Shown here: piece by piece, positions 44,812 through 55,629 of the stretch
Layout of the letters: every line of letters begins with the position of its first letter
Position numbering within the stretch: the first letter of the stretch is position 1
Assembly: GCA_003427395.1 (NCBI GenBank)
Contig: BFEA01000001.1
Location: forward strand, 12,800,303 to 12,864,302
Origin: Chara braunii
Lineage: Eukaryota > Streptophyta > Charophyceae > Charales > Characeae
Length of the DNA: 64,000 nucleotides
Direction of reading: 5' to 3'
The notes under the pieces: generated by a model
What the model saw: only the letters and a program-made list of their open reading frames with translations
Told to the model about the DNA's origin: nothing
Databases searched by the model: none
Translations under genes and position numbers: made by a program

Positions 44812-44970
44812 GACCCTTGTGCGCGCCCCCCCTCGTTCGCCTAATTGCATTCATACCCTTAAGACTCCCCCACTTCCCCCAAAAATCCTTGGCACACCCC
44901 TTTTCGCACTTCCAGGCCCACACTCCACTCCGATCAGGAAGTCACGCTGGGCGTGAGGTTGGGCGTCACA

Positions 44971-45186
44971 TCGCTACCCCATCTCTTCATCAACTCCCCT
45001 GCTCGGCACAACGTCACCCGATACGTCAAGTCCGCCACCTCATCTCAACACCATCCCCTCCATACTATTTACCTTTTCGATCGTGTAAGCCTACCTCTCC
45101 CACGATCTCCAAATGTAACCATCTCTACGCCCACGTAGGAGCCGCTGCAACTCGTCACTTCACTTGCCACTGCAGCATAGCATCCT
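44971..45186 (+). repeat. Remainder of the interrupted target repeat
   Basis: From TCGCTACCCCATCTCTTC onward this continues the second repeat unit that breaks off at 32,126. It matches about 31,653-31,870 with a few differences and ends abruptly at GCATAGCATCCTAT. The next 121 bases up to element B are unrelated to the repeat. Confidence 0.8.
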
Positions 45187-45307
45187 ATCTCTAGAAATCG
45201 TGAAAACAGGTTCGAGAGGCCTCATCGGCGCACTGCGCTCTCGAAGGGGGCGCTCTCCGCTGTGTCGGAAAAGACCTGCGTTTTTCGAGAGTGCACTGTG
45301 GCGGTGC

Positions 45308-47636
45308 TGTGACGCCCAACCTCACGCCTGGCGCAACTTCCTGATCGGAGTGGGGTATGGGCTTGGAAGTGCGGAAAGGGGTGTGCCAAGGATTTTTGGG
45401 AAAGTGGGGGAGTCTTGAGGGTATGAATGCAATTAGGCGAATAGGGGGTGCGTGCGCGAGGGACTCAAGGTCAGATGGGGCTGGGGCACTGTGGGCGACG
45501 GTTGACGGGGAAATCCCTCCGCGGTGGAGGCGGTTCTGAAAAGTTGGGCCGTCGGGGCCCGCCACGTGGCGCAGGCCGCCGCGCGCTTGGATTGGGCCTT
45601 CGGAATTCCGAAGTTCTCTGTTCGCCGCGACGTCGGCAATTCACGCAAAATGTACCGGGCAATAGGGGGCTATGGCCGGCCACGGGACGACGCTGAGTTG
45701 ATGATACCGGAGAAGAAGGCGGAAAGGAGGGAAACTGGTGGTTATCTCAACAAATTCCGGGTGGGTGAAGTAGTAGGTGTGGTCGGGAGAAGGGAAATCG
45801 GAGCATCGAGGGTCGCTAGAGGTGGCACAGTGGAATTCCCGCGGACATAGCCGATTCTCCGTGTGACAGGGGTATCGTGTCCTTATGAGCTCGTTTATTA
45901 TAGGGGTGAAATAGTTCGGGTCATAGGACGAGTCTGAGCTTCAAGATCGCGTCATGGTATCATCGTCCATGGGATAGCGCAGGTCGGGATATCGTCACCG
46001 CGCACGAGCACGTGTAGGACAGGCAGACTCAGTGGCGCCTCAGCGTGCTCGTACGGGATGATGGTTCCGCCGTGATTCCTTTTTGGGTGAGTGAATCGAC
46101 GCACGGGAATGCGTGTAAGGGCACACGCGGCGTTCGCGAGACCAGACTTCGGATCGTCGATTATGCAAGATGCAATCATATCGCAACCCCCATCGCGGGA
46201 TAAGCAAAAAATGAGAACAAAATTACTATCGGGGCCAGATTCTTATCCCATCTACAGCGACATCAGGTGCAGGCAAAGATTCGACACAGACATAACGCAA
46301 GGACGCGGATTCTCAACAAAAAGATAGACAAGCAGTCATAACATCCATACATCCATACATTCGGCAATCATACACATAATGCAAGCAGTACAGACATCGC
46401 AAGGACAAATGTGAGCAAAAACCCAAGCCCAGATTTCCGAAAGCCGAAACGAAAATAAGAACGGGCAAACCGCCCGGACCCGCAATCAAAATGTATGTAC
46501 ACAGATGAAGAGGGGGAAGAGACAATAAAACAACAAATTCGCGTCCATCGACCTCAACTGTTTCCTCTCTCTCTTTCTCTGCGATGCGGACAGTCCGTCG
46601 TCACGCACCAACCCACGAAGTTGTCACCCCGCTTAGTCCTCCCGCACCCGTCGGATTCGCCCGTGCCCACAGTCTGTCGTGGCCCACGTCAATCCCGTGC
46701 GTTCGGCACCAGCCCGTCGGGTCGCCCAACTCCTGCTCTACTCACTTCTTACTTCGCTCGTGTGCCGACCCTTCCTGATCGCGCAACCCCGAGCTTCCAA
46801 CAACGGGTTAAGAGAGCTGACTAATCGCGCAGCCGAAATTTATAGCGTGCATGCATGCGAGAAGAACACGGAATTACTAGGACTTAGAGTGAGGATCAGA
46901 GAGGGAACGTCTGCGTTCTGCATGAGCGGCCGCGGCGTGGGNGACGTAACCCTTCTCCACGCATCGATCCGAGCATGCAAGTCGCGACTTACAAAAATTT
47001 CAGCGAAAGAAAGAGAGGGAGGGCGGGAGAGACGAAGTGCAAGAAGAAAGATACAGTTACAATGGCGCCTGCCCAAAATTACAGTTACACACACGATTTA
47101 AGGGCGCCCGCTAATCAGAGTACCGTTGCAGCCTCGTGAAGAATCGCGTAGACAAAAGGCGCCGCGCGGCAGGAAAAATCCTAATTACTGACTTCCTAAA
47201 TTCCTATCTGATGCGAAAAAACAAAAAGCACAAATTCCAGGAGGAAAGTTCGAAATTCCGAGAGCCCTTGGGGGCTTGACAAAATTCGAAAAGATTCAAA
47301 AGGAAATACAAAAGGAACGAAGCAATTTCCCACGCGATGTCCGCGCCCAAAAGATCGAAACCGAACCGAAAGAAACGTCGTCAACATTTATTAATCGCGC
47401 GCGTGGTGGTGCGCCAGACATCCATCCGACCAATCAATCAATCGGCCGTCCCAGGACACACCCAACTCTGAACCCAGTCATCCGGCAAGGGGCGACGAAA
47501 AAGACGAAGAAAAAAAGGGTACTGATGCAATTTTCCACCGATCCCAATTTCCCGTAATTGGTCCAATCTTCCCAGCTTCGGACCCCTCGTTGCAACTGTG
47601 CAGAAAATCGCACGTTACAGAAAGTGGTTCGTCACA
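45308..47636 (-). repeat. 3' LTR of element B
   Basis: Bounded on the - strand by TGTGACGAACC (at 47,636) and GGTTGGGCGTCACA (at 45,308), 2,329 bp. It is the reverse complement of the A 3' LTR with scattered differences and one N (46,942). A TATA box is at 46,839-46,844 (- strand). Confidence 0.92.
45470..45970 (-). pseudogene. ORF0 copy in the 3' LTR of B
   Basis: Starts with MDDDTMTRS at 45,970 and has a stop soon after, as in the A 5' LTR. Downstream blocks YFTPIINEL and the C-x2-C end are recognisable, with frame changes. Confidence 0.5.
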
Positions 47637-47914
47637 TATGTGACGCCCAGGGGGTTCCAATATTAGCAAGCTCCTGCTTGCTTGTTGATACGTGTCGATT
47701 TCTCTAATCGATCGACACGCGGAGCACTTCTCTTTATGCCACTTACCGTTCGATTGTGTGTGGACGTCATCCAACGTGACAACACTGCTCTTCTGCAAGT
47801 TCCTCAGACTGGGCTCTCGACGATCCAAGGATGGGGTCTTTCTTGTGCCGTCGCCATGACAAGCGTCCATTACCGGTTGCATCAGTAATTAATCAGGAGG
47901 GGGAAAGGGAGTCG

Positions 47915-48505
47915 CTACATGGCGGCATGGTGGGGCGGAGGGTTTATGGGTAGCAAGGGCAAGAGCCTTTCCATTCCACCTACAGTCTCCGAAAGTTCTT
48001 GGTAGCGAAAGATGTGGTGAAAGCGGGGGAAGCGGTTGCCAGTGCGAGGGAGGGACGCGAGATAATCGGGATAGAGGGTGGTAAGAGTCCGGAAGAGTGC
48101 CACACGGAAACGATCGCGATCTTCGCATGCGGGGATGGTCCCCGTTATCACGCAGTAGACCTCGATCATATTGTGGCCTCGCCACGCGGCACTAAAGAGC
48201 AAGACATAGAGGCAGAAGGCTGGGACGACGCATCGAATGGAGGGGTGGGGATGTACCACTATAGCGAGGCGAGCAACGTAGAAGTGGTGGAAGGTGTCAC
48301 GGGGAAACGGATTGGAGGGGAACGTGATGGGGGTGGTGAGCTGGCGGAGGGTGAGGTAGTCAAGGGGACGGCGAGAGAGTAATCGGGGACGAAGGCCGAT
48401 CGCCCGTATCGGTACGTCGGCAAACTAGGGGACGGGTTGGGGAGGAGGGGGATCGGCTCCGTCGCCGCGCTGATGGGGTCGGAGTCGTGGCCTCGAGGTC
48501 GCCAA
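47915..48505 (-). pseudogene. Accessory ORF X3 of element B
   Basis: Here both halves of X3 are in one frame: MATS-like start, RRPLDYLTLRQL, then LLFSAAWRGHNMIEVYCVI, ACEDRDRF and LYPDYLASL. The start codon reads TTG instead of ATG, and a TAG lies near 48,427. This copy shows that X3 was a single ORF of roughly 195 codons. Confidence 0.65.
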
Positions 48506-49467
48506 CTTCAGGCCGGGGCGGCTCCGGATCTCGGTTCGGGTCGTTGGGAATCTGCAGGCTCGCCCCGCTTGCGAGCTCTAACTCTTTCCCGTCCACGATC
48601 TCTTCTCTTTTGCGGGCCGCCTCGAGATCCTTTGCTTCTGTACCCGTACGCAACGCTTCTTCTAGCACGGCTTCCCACTCTGATCCAGCAGGCTCTTCGT
48701 CGTGCTCCTCTTCTTCTTCCTCGTCCTCTTCTTCTTCTTCGCTCTGTTCCCCCTCGCTATGCTCGCTATAGCTTCCTTCTTCGGGGCTTTCGTCTTCTTC
48801 CCCGAGCTCTTCGTCGCTATCCCCGCGTTCTCCAGCCCGTCTTCATCTTCATCACTCCCGGTACTGTCTTCCTCCTCCTCTTCTTCTTGAATGGCCGCAA
48901 ACTGCTCCGTCGTAGGATGCTTGAAGAAGGCAGGATCGCGAATCGTCCGGGGATTCAAATATTGTTGCTGCGACGGCGGGATGCGCTCTGCAGCTCCATC
49001 TACACAAGCCGACCATTGAAGATAAGGTGTCAATGTGCGAGAAAGTACATGGGGAATTGGATGCTCGTCGTCTTGCGAGATGATGTCGAGAGGGAGATCG
49101 TCAGCCAGCTCCGCCACCGGGATCGCGAGCTCTCGCGTGATGAGTTTCTGATGACCGGGCCTCACTGTACCGAATAGGAATGCGAGGAGCTCTCCCTCCA
49201 CGTTGGTTCGCCAGGCCTGGATGAACAGCAACTCAGGCGCTCTATGCAAGGTGGGTGCGCTTCGTCTTCGATCCACGTCAGCCGTACCTCAACCAAGCAC
49301 AGTGAAAGCTCGATGAAGACTTCACGCCACAGGACCCAATGGGGAGGATGGATATCGGGGACAGCAAGGGGCTTTAGACAGTAGGAAAGGCGAGGATGGA
49401 TATCGGACTGCCAGAAGGTGGGGAAGGTGGAGGGAAGATCAAAAGCGGAGATCGGGGAGAGACTCAT
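48360..49467 (-). pseudogene. Accessory ORF X2 of element B
   Basis: ATG at 49,467 overlaps the X1 stop (ATGA). The N-terminus MSLSPISAFDLPSTF matches A, and Trp stands where A has a TGA. Frame changes occur near 49,225 and in the acidic stretch near 48,830. The Arg-Ser tail (RRRSRSPSSP) is kept. Confidence 0.7.
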
Positions 49468-49921
49468 TGGGGACGTGGGAAGGGAACGAGGACAGGGAGA
49501 TCTGTCGGCGTCTTACGCTGATACATCAGCAGGCCGTCGAATTCGATCGCTTGTGTCGATGCGAGAAGATGGGTCCACTCGGCGACCAGGTCATTTGCCC
49601 ACGCGCGCAACGATGCCTTCACTGCTGAATGCCGTAGGGGAAGGAGCGTGGAGAGATCGCCCCGGAAGTTGATGACGACCGATATACGGCTGACCCCTGG
49701 CACTGCTCGCTGATGGACTGCTACTGCTTCGGCCAGTACCACCGCGTCAGGCCGACCTTCGATTCTGAACACCGTCGCTGCGTACACGCCTTCTGTGCAG
49801 AAGAAGTGCACAAGCCGCCGATGATCTGGACTGAGGCAGGGATGATAGACCTGCCGGATCGTCAATCGATCACGGGGCGCAAGCGCTGCTTCGCTGAGGA
49901 CCCTTCCTCCAGAAAACTCAT
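49464..49921 (-). pseudogene. Accessory ORF X1 of element B
   Basis: ATG at 49,921 overlaps the integrase TGA. A one-base loss near 49,900 shifts the frame. The rest, with LSPDHRRLVHFFCTEGVY and ISVVINFRGDLS, runs to TGA 49,464-49,466. Confidence 0.72.
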
Positions 49922-51617
49922 GGCGATGGCGACAGTGACGGGGAGGCAGAGAGGGAGCAAGAGGAAGAGGGAGACGGCGGAGAGTCAGAGCCGTCGTTGT
50001 CGGCTTCCTCAAAAAGAAAGATCGAGGGAGAAGGATACGGATCAGAGGGGAGGAGGCGAAGATAGGACACGTGGCGTGTGATCGGGCGAGCCGATCGACT
50101 GCCAGAGACTTCAAGGGCGAGACGCACGGTGTGCACGCCGTTGGGGCCGAGCTCGATCACACGATATCGCCCGAAGAATCGTGGTGCTACCTTACCATGG
50201 CGAGCACATTTCCTCACCTGCACCACGTCCCCCAATTTGTACTGGGGCCGCGGACCCGCATTCCCATTTCGGGCCTAGTAGCTCCGGACCTGTCGGCCTT
50301 GGGCTAGTTCGGTCATTTTCTGTCGTTTTCGGGCTAGCCTGGGCAGTGACCGTTCCATTAGCTCTAGGTGTCGTTTGGCCTTGTCCGTAGCCGTGGCCCT
50401 GGTGGGCCGTCGGTTCAATGTAGACTCATCTAGGAGGCTTGGTATCGAAACGCAAGCGATGCTATTGGTCCTTAATTGGAAGGGGCTTAACCCCGTCGAT
50501 TCGTGGGGCGTTCCGTGGACCGCCAGAATGTGATCGACGATATCGGGCCAGGGCCTCGGATCCCGTGCCGCGATGTTTCGTCGCAATGCTGTTTTTATTA
50601 CCCGGTTAGCATTTTCGACCAGCCCATTGGATTGTGACATGTGGGGTGCAGTGTTCCGTATGGCGATGCCATGTATGACCAGATTCTTTAACACTGCTCC
50701 CCTTAATTCAGCCCCGTTGTCGGTTAGGATCTCTTCCGTATCCTGATGCATCCCGAGGAAACGGTTGACATATCGCGCGATCTCCGTGGCTTGCCGCGTG
50801 CGACAAGGATCCGCTTCGATCCATTTCGAGAAATGGTCGACAAATACCAATAAGACTGAATACTCGCAACTATTAGGGCCAGGGGGCACCACTACATCGG
50901 TAGTGTCCATGCTCACTCTTTGAAATGGCCGTTCAACAACCGTGGGCACTATCGATCTCGGTGGCTGAATCGACGCTTTATCAGCGGCGCAGACTTGACA
51001 GTTGGTGACAATGTATTTCACATTGTCACGGATATTGGACCAATACCACTCATTTTTGTCGATGGCTGACTCCGTGATTCGTACGGCAAAATGGGCCGCA
51101 TTTTCCTCGTGGGCTGTCTTAACCCAGTCATACCGCATGAACGAATGCGGTACCACCATCCAAATCCCACTGCTGTCCGTTTTCCGTTTTTTTAATTTAC
51201 CTTCTATCCACCGATAATCCCCAGCCCTTTCGTTGGCCCTCCTCCGATCTTCCTTGGTGAAATCCTGGAGGGAGGCAATATCAGTCCATACTTTAACCCC
51301 TCTAAACTTCCGGGTCTTTTCCAACCCTTATGACGTGGCATCCAAGAAGCGAGCCTCGGTGGAATCTTGTCGGTCCGGCACAAGGGGCACAACCACGGTT
51401 TTCTATCGTTCCTGTATTGGATGCACGAGCCATGAGCTCGCGCGACACACTGTTGGCAATCTATCCAATCCGCATACCCTTCCCCGTTAGGGCGCATGGA
51501 AACCGAATATACGCGGGAGATAGCTTCGCAAAAATAGCAAAATTTGTCAGGCAGGGAGAGGAGAGACGAAGAGGAAGGGGGAGAGAGAGGGGTAGTGGGG
51601 TTACCTCCATCACCCAT
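49918..51617 (-). pseudogene. PHD finger-integrase ORF of element B
   Basis: ATG at 51,617 lies in the ATGGGTGA overlap with the RNase H stop. The PHD finger (51,539-51,378) is complete: CYFC, then 23 residues, CQQC, four residues, HGSC, 11 residues, CPLC, with Trp two residues before the seventh Cys, the standard C4HC3 pattern. A frameshift near 51,350 separates it from an otherwise good integrase: zinc region ending CQVC, MDTTD, LTDNGAE and SNGLVENANR catalytic sites, and a GPY/F-like tail. The PHD could bind histone tails and steer integration; this is inference from the domain. Confidence 0.85.
51378..51539 (-). other. PHD zinc finger (C4HC3) in element B
   Basis: Eight ligands in order C-x2-C-x23-C-x2-C-x4-H-x2-C-x11-C-x2-C, with DWIDC before the second pair and PWLC before the last pair, both typical of PHD fingers. 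There is no stop inside it, unlike copy A. Confidence 0.85.
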
Positions 51618-53690
51618 CGCCACCGTTTTGCTTCTTGCCACNTGGAAGAACCGCCACTTGTCCGTATTTCGGCTCGTTGGTCAAGTCTGGCTCTTTCCAT
51701 GGTGTAATTTCCTCGCTCTTTGGTACCTTGGCAGGTCGATGCAGACGTGTGCGTCCGTCCGCATTGTCGTGTCGATCTGTCTTTTGATGGACGATATCGA
51801 AGTCGTACTCTTGCAGTCGCACCGCCCAACGGCCAATCATGCCCGTGTAGGTGGTGAGCTTTTTCAATGCTAGCAGAGGCTCGTGATTCGTCACGAGGCG
51901 AAACTTCTGTCCGTAGAGATACGGATGGAAGTGTTGGATTCCCCAGACTACCGCATAACACTCGCCTTGAGGTGCGGAGTCGTTTCGGCGTTCATCTGGC
52001 ACTGTGCGTGACGCGTACTTGATGACGTGTTCGCGACCATCGTTCCTCTTCTGCGCTAGAATAGCGGAAATAGCTTCCGGTTGCCAGTCTGTGATGAGAA
52101 TGTACTGCTTTGAGGGGTCCGACCGAATCAAAATAGGGTTCGTCGCCAGAGCGTCTTTGAGGGTTGCAAAGGCCTGCTGGCACTCCGCGTCCCAGCTGAG
52201 AGGCTGGTCCTTTCTTAGCAGATTCGTTAATGGTCGTGCAATCGCGGCAAAACCCTTGATGAAGCGCCGGTAGTACGACGCCAACCCCAAGAAGGCTCGA
52301 ACCTGCGTCTGTGACGTGGGAACCGGGGCTTCCTTCACCGCCGCAACTTTTCTCGAGACCAGCCGCAATCCTCCACGTGACGTATCCCAATAACGAAATT
52401 TCCGAGAGCAAAAATTCGCTCTTCTCGAGCGCAATCTTGAACCCAGCGTCTCGCAACGCGCCCAATGTCCATTCGATATGCTGCGCGTGCCCGTGATAGG
52501 TTTCCGAGTAGACCAGGATATCGTCCATATACACGATCACGCAGANGTTGATCATCCCTTGCGTCAGCCGTGTCTTGTTGACGAAATTCTGGAACGTCAT
52601 GTTCATTGCTCGCTGAAACGTGGCAGGCGCATTGCAAATCCCCATCGGACACCGAACCCACTGCCACGTGCCCTCAAATAGTACAAAGGTCGTCTTTGGC
52701 CGAATATCGAACTTGCTGAAATAATTAGCGCATCCAATAGTATCCAATAAATCATCAATCTAGGGGAGGGGATACACATCTTTGATAGTGATTTCATTCA
52801 GCTTGCGATAATCAATGCAAATGCGAATCGCTCCATTTTTCTTTGGCACTAACACTACGGGAAATGACCAAGGTCCGGTAGCGGGTTCAATCCAGCCACT
52901 GGCTTCGAACTCTCGAATTCGTTCGAGAGCCTTTTTGCGTTCAATCAAGGAATACCGATAAGGTTTGCAATGAATCGGGGAGTGATTTCTTGTCTGAATT
53001 TCATGTTGGATTACTAACGACAACCCAATGTTAGTGTCTGATACACTAATCGCTCCTTGATATTCTGTTAGAATATCCGCAATTACCCGATGGATTTCAT
53101 CCGGCACGTACTGTGGGACGTGCAGTTCGAAAAGTTGGTCCCAGAACCGAACGTCAATCTGTTTCGTGCTCGCCTGTTTTGCCAAGTCGGGTGGAGGTGC
53201 CGAGATGAATGAATGGTTCGATCGCCAGGAGAACACCGTGCCCATCATCTGGGCATCTTCTTCCCGGATGGCCACGTGTCCTTCCGGGGTAATCCCGTCA
53301 CAAACATCCCGCCATGGCACTTTCTTGGTTGCGATCTTTATCCTCAGTCCGTCTGTTTCTGCTTCGAAACGCCCAGGGGGTTCCAGAGAGCTTGCTTCCG
53401 CCCCCAAGCGTAACAACCTCACTTCTTTAGCCGATGTTAACAAGGACTGGGGTAGATCCGTAATGTCACAATAATGCTTCTTGTCGCTATACCGGGCGAG
53501 GAGAGGGGTGATTCCTTCGTACAGAGTTTGAGGGGGTTCCAAAGAATCGACCATCCTCGAAATCTGTACGAGGGGCTCACCCAAGATCATTGCCTTGGTT
53601 CTTTGAATTTTTCGGCTTGTCAGTTGCATCGTTCTCGCTATTGTTCTAGGCGACGGGTAATGAACGCGTTGTCGTAACAACTCCAAGATC
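51610..53690 (-). pseudogene. Reverse transcriptase and RNase H of element B
   Basis: Contains the full RT N-terminal part that A lacks ([31 protein letters not shown]), then KFDIR, RCPMGICNAPATFQ and VYMDDILVY. A 39-base in-frame deletion after KFDIR removes 13 residues present in A. A stop follows VYPLP (near 52,760), and a frameshift lies near 52,380. RNase H is present, but its third acidic site reads TNHEPL where A has TDHEPL. The stop is TGA at 51,610-51,612. Confidence 0.9.
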
Positions 53691-54318
53691 TCGGATCATA
53701 TTCGTCACTGCTTTCCACATCATTTGACGATTTTTCCTTTGCGGATTCATCCCAGGAGATCATGCGGAGAGTCCTCGCCATCATCGGCGAAACCCGCGGA
53801 ACCGCGTTTATAGTAGTGCGAAAGGTCAATCGCATGGCCACAGCGTAGGGCTTTCTTCCTGTATTTCGGAGGACGATCGATCGTTGTTTGAAGTCCAGGT
53901 TTGCTCGCAACGCCACAAGGGCGGGAAGTCCGAAAAGAACGTCGTACGTGTTGACATCTAGTATTACGACATCCCCAAGCGTGTGCACTTTACCCAATCG
54001 AAAAGCGACATTGGTCATTCTTCCCACGGTTTTAATCCTTTCTTCGTCAGCCGGAACGAGCTGATCTTTCTTAGAAAGCATGATCAGGTCGTTCTTTCTT
54101 TCTGCCCTTTCGACCACTCTCAGTGAAATAGCCAACACAGTTGCTCCTGAATCTATAATCGCATTGTAAGGAATTCCCCAGATTTCTATAGATTTCCACG
54201 GAATTGGTTTAATTCGTAGGAAGTGATCATCTTTCTGGATTAAACCGACCCGTATCAGATCCGAAGTACCTACTGGACTTTCTTCGGGCTCGGCGGCCTC
54301 TTCCGTGGTGGCCAGGGC
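53691..54318 (-). pseudogene. Protease region of element B
   Basis: AIIDSGATVLAIS marks the aspartic protease. A 2-base gain near 54,318 separates it from gag and a one-base loss near 53,690 from RT. The spacer between gag and protease is shorter than in A, about 100 codons being absent. Confidence 0.8.
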
Positions 54319-55475
54319 ACACTTCCCCCACCCTCTACTTCTTCCATTAAAGCTCCGACTCGTCCAGGTCCGTTGGAGATGGGAGCCGCAGCCATAGGTG
54401 CGACCCCGATCCGCTGTTGTGGGGGTCGGTGGGGGCAATCACGGGCTAGATGTCCTGGCTGATGACAGACATAACAGACATTCAGATTATTTGCAACTCC
54501 TCCGAGCGCAGGTGCCGGGGCTAATCCTTGCTGCATTAGAGGGGCGCGTACCGCAATGGGCTGCATGTTCCTCATCATGGCCTCCAGCCGAGCATTGTGC
54601 TCTCGCTGTTCTTTTTTGCTTTCCTGGATTAAACTTAGCAATGTTTTGGTTAGTTCAAAAATGGCCGCCGATTCGTTCGATCGTACAGGAGCCTCAACCG
54701 GCGGCGGGGGTAATGCCCTGACGGGCGGGGGTATCATAGGAGCAGAGATGTTCGGAGTCTCGCTTAGGATTACTCGTTTGGGGCCTATCTGTTCCATATA
54801 GGTGACAGGTCCTGATACAAACCCCATGTTTTCAAATTTGTTCTGCAAGGCAGCCAGCTCCGCTCTCGCTCGTGCGAGCTCGAGCGAATCTCCGTCTCTA
54901 GGGTAGTCTTCTCCTTCCAGAAAGTTCGCCGCGAACTTCCTTTCCATTTCTTCCGCAGCAGCCATAATCTGTTGTAGCGTATGAGTGATGGGGGAAAATT
55001 GCTTACGCAACTTAGCCCTTATTGTCCGGCTGCGGAGTCCGTCAATGAACAGATCTCTCCCTACTTGCTCCCCTTGCTGAGTTTTTACGAACATTCTGTA
55101 GAACCGATTTCGATATTCTGCAACGGATTCGAGAGGTTTTTGCACTCGGTCCTTGATCATGTACAGTGCTTGCTCAGGGTGAACATAATCGAATCGGTTC
55201 ATAAAGTCCCGCTCGAAGGTCGGGAGATCCACCCATACATAGGTACTAAACCAATGATGAGCGTCTCCTCCCATTCGAGCCGGAATGTTGATCTGTGCTT
55301 CGTTGTCAGTGTACTGTTGGGCTCTAAGTGTGGCCAGCCATGCTCCTGCGAGATGGTGTGCGGGATCGAACAAATAGAGATCAGGTGGCGTCAAGGGAGC
55401 TCGTGCACGTGGGGCAGGTTGATTTTGTGGGTTAGCATTTTGTTGCGGAACCGGGTTCTGCACATTGGCAGCCAT
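54270..55475 (-). CDS. Gag of element B
   Basis: An uninterrupted 401-codon ORF with the capsid-like region, a Pro-rich linker and the zinc knuckle CYVCHQPGHLARDC. The last 20 or so codons are out of frame relative to A because of the 2-base gain near 54,318. It is the best gag copy in the window. Confidence 0.88.
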   Translation of the reverse strand: MAANVQNPVPQQNANPQNQPAPRARAPLTPPDLYLFDPAHHLAGAWLATLRAQQYTDNEAQINIPARMGGDAHHWFSTYVWVDLPTFERDFMNRFDYVHPEQALYMIKDRVQKPLESVAEYRNRFYRMFVKTQQGEQVGRDLFIDGLRSRTIRAKLRKQFSPITHTLQQIMAAAEEMERKFAANFLEGEDYPRDGDSLELARARAELAALQNKFENMGFVSGPVTYMEQIGPKRVILSETPNISAPMIPPPVRALPPPPVEAPVRSNESAAIFELTKTLLSLIQESKKEQREHNARLEAMMRNMQPIAVRAPLMQQGLAPAPALGGVANNLNVCYVCHQPGHLARDCPHRPPQQRIGVAPMAAAPISNGPGRVGALMEEVEGGGSVPWPPRKRPPSPKKVQ

Positions 55476-55616
55476 ATTGGCTGCTCGTCGGTTAGCCGAT
55501 CTGCTTCGGGTGATGATAGGGTCACGTCTATGCGCGTTCCGAGGGCAAGGTCGCCCACGGTTAGCCAGGTCGCCTAATTAACGTGCTATCAATCCTAAGA
55601 CCCTGGCCACGTGTCG

Positions 55617-55629
55617 GGCTCCAATACCA
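55617..55629 (-). promoter_or_regulatory. Primer binding site of element B
   Basis: On the - strand TGGTATTGGAGCC, one base different from the A site, directly after the LTR. Confidence 0.7.

Larger units (their letters stand above)
32127..44970 (+). mobile_element. Ty3/gypsy element A with accessory ORFs (12.8 kb)
   Basis: Two LTRs of about 2.3 kb enclose gag, protease, RT, RNase H, PHD-integrase, X1, X2 and X3, in that order. The order RT-RNase H-integrase places it in Ty3/gypsy. TCGC is found just outside both LTRs (32,123-32,126 and 44,971-44,974), a plausible 4-bp target duplication. Numerous stops, frameshifts and a deletion in RT make this copy non-autonomous. Confidence 0.92.
42634..44970 (+). 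repeat. 3' LTR of element A
   Basis: Starts TGTGACGAACC and ends GAGGTTGGGCGTCACA, with 7-bp inverted ends. A TATAAA box lies at 43,405-43,410 in a CATGCATGCACACTATAAATTT context that is also kept in both B LTRs, so transcription should start about 30 bases later. ORF0 lies about 900 bases downstream of it. Confidence 0.9.

Noticed and set aside
45187-45307. Small gene in the spacer between A and B
   Set aside because: Only 121 unique bases, with no conserved ORF. Short inverted words (TCTCGAA/TTTCGAGAG) are too weak to call.
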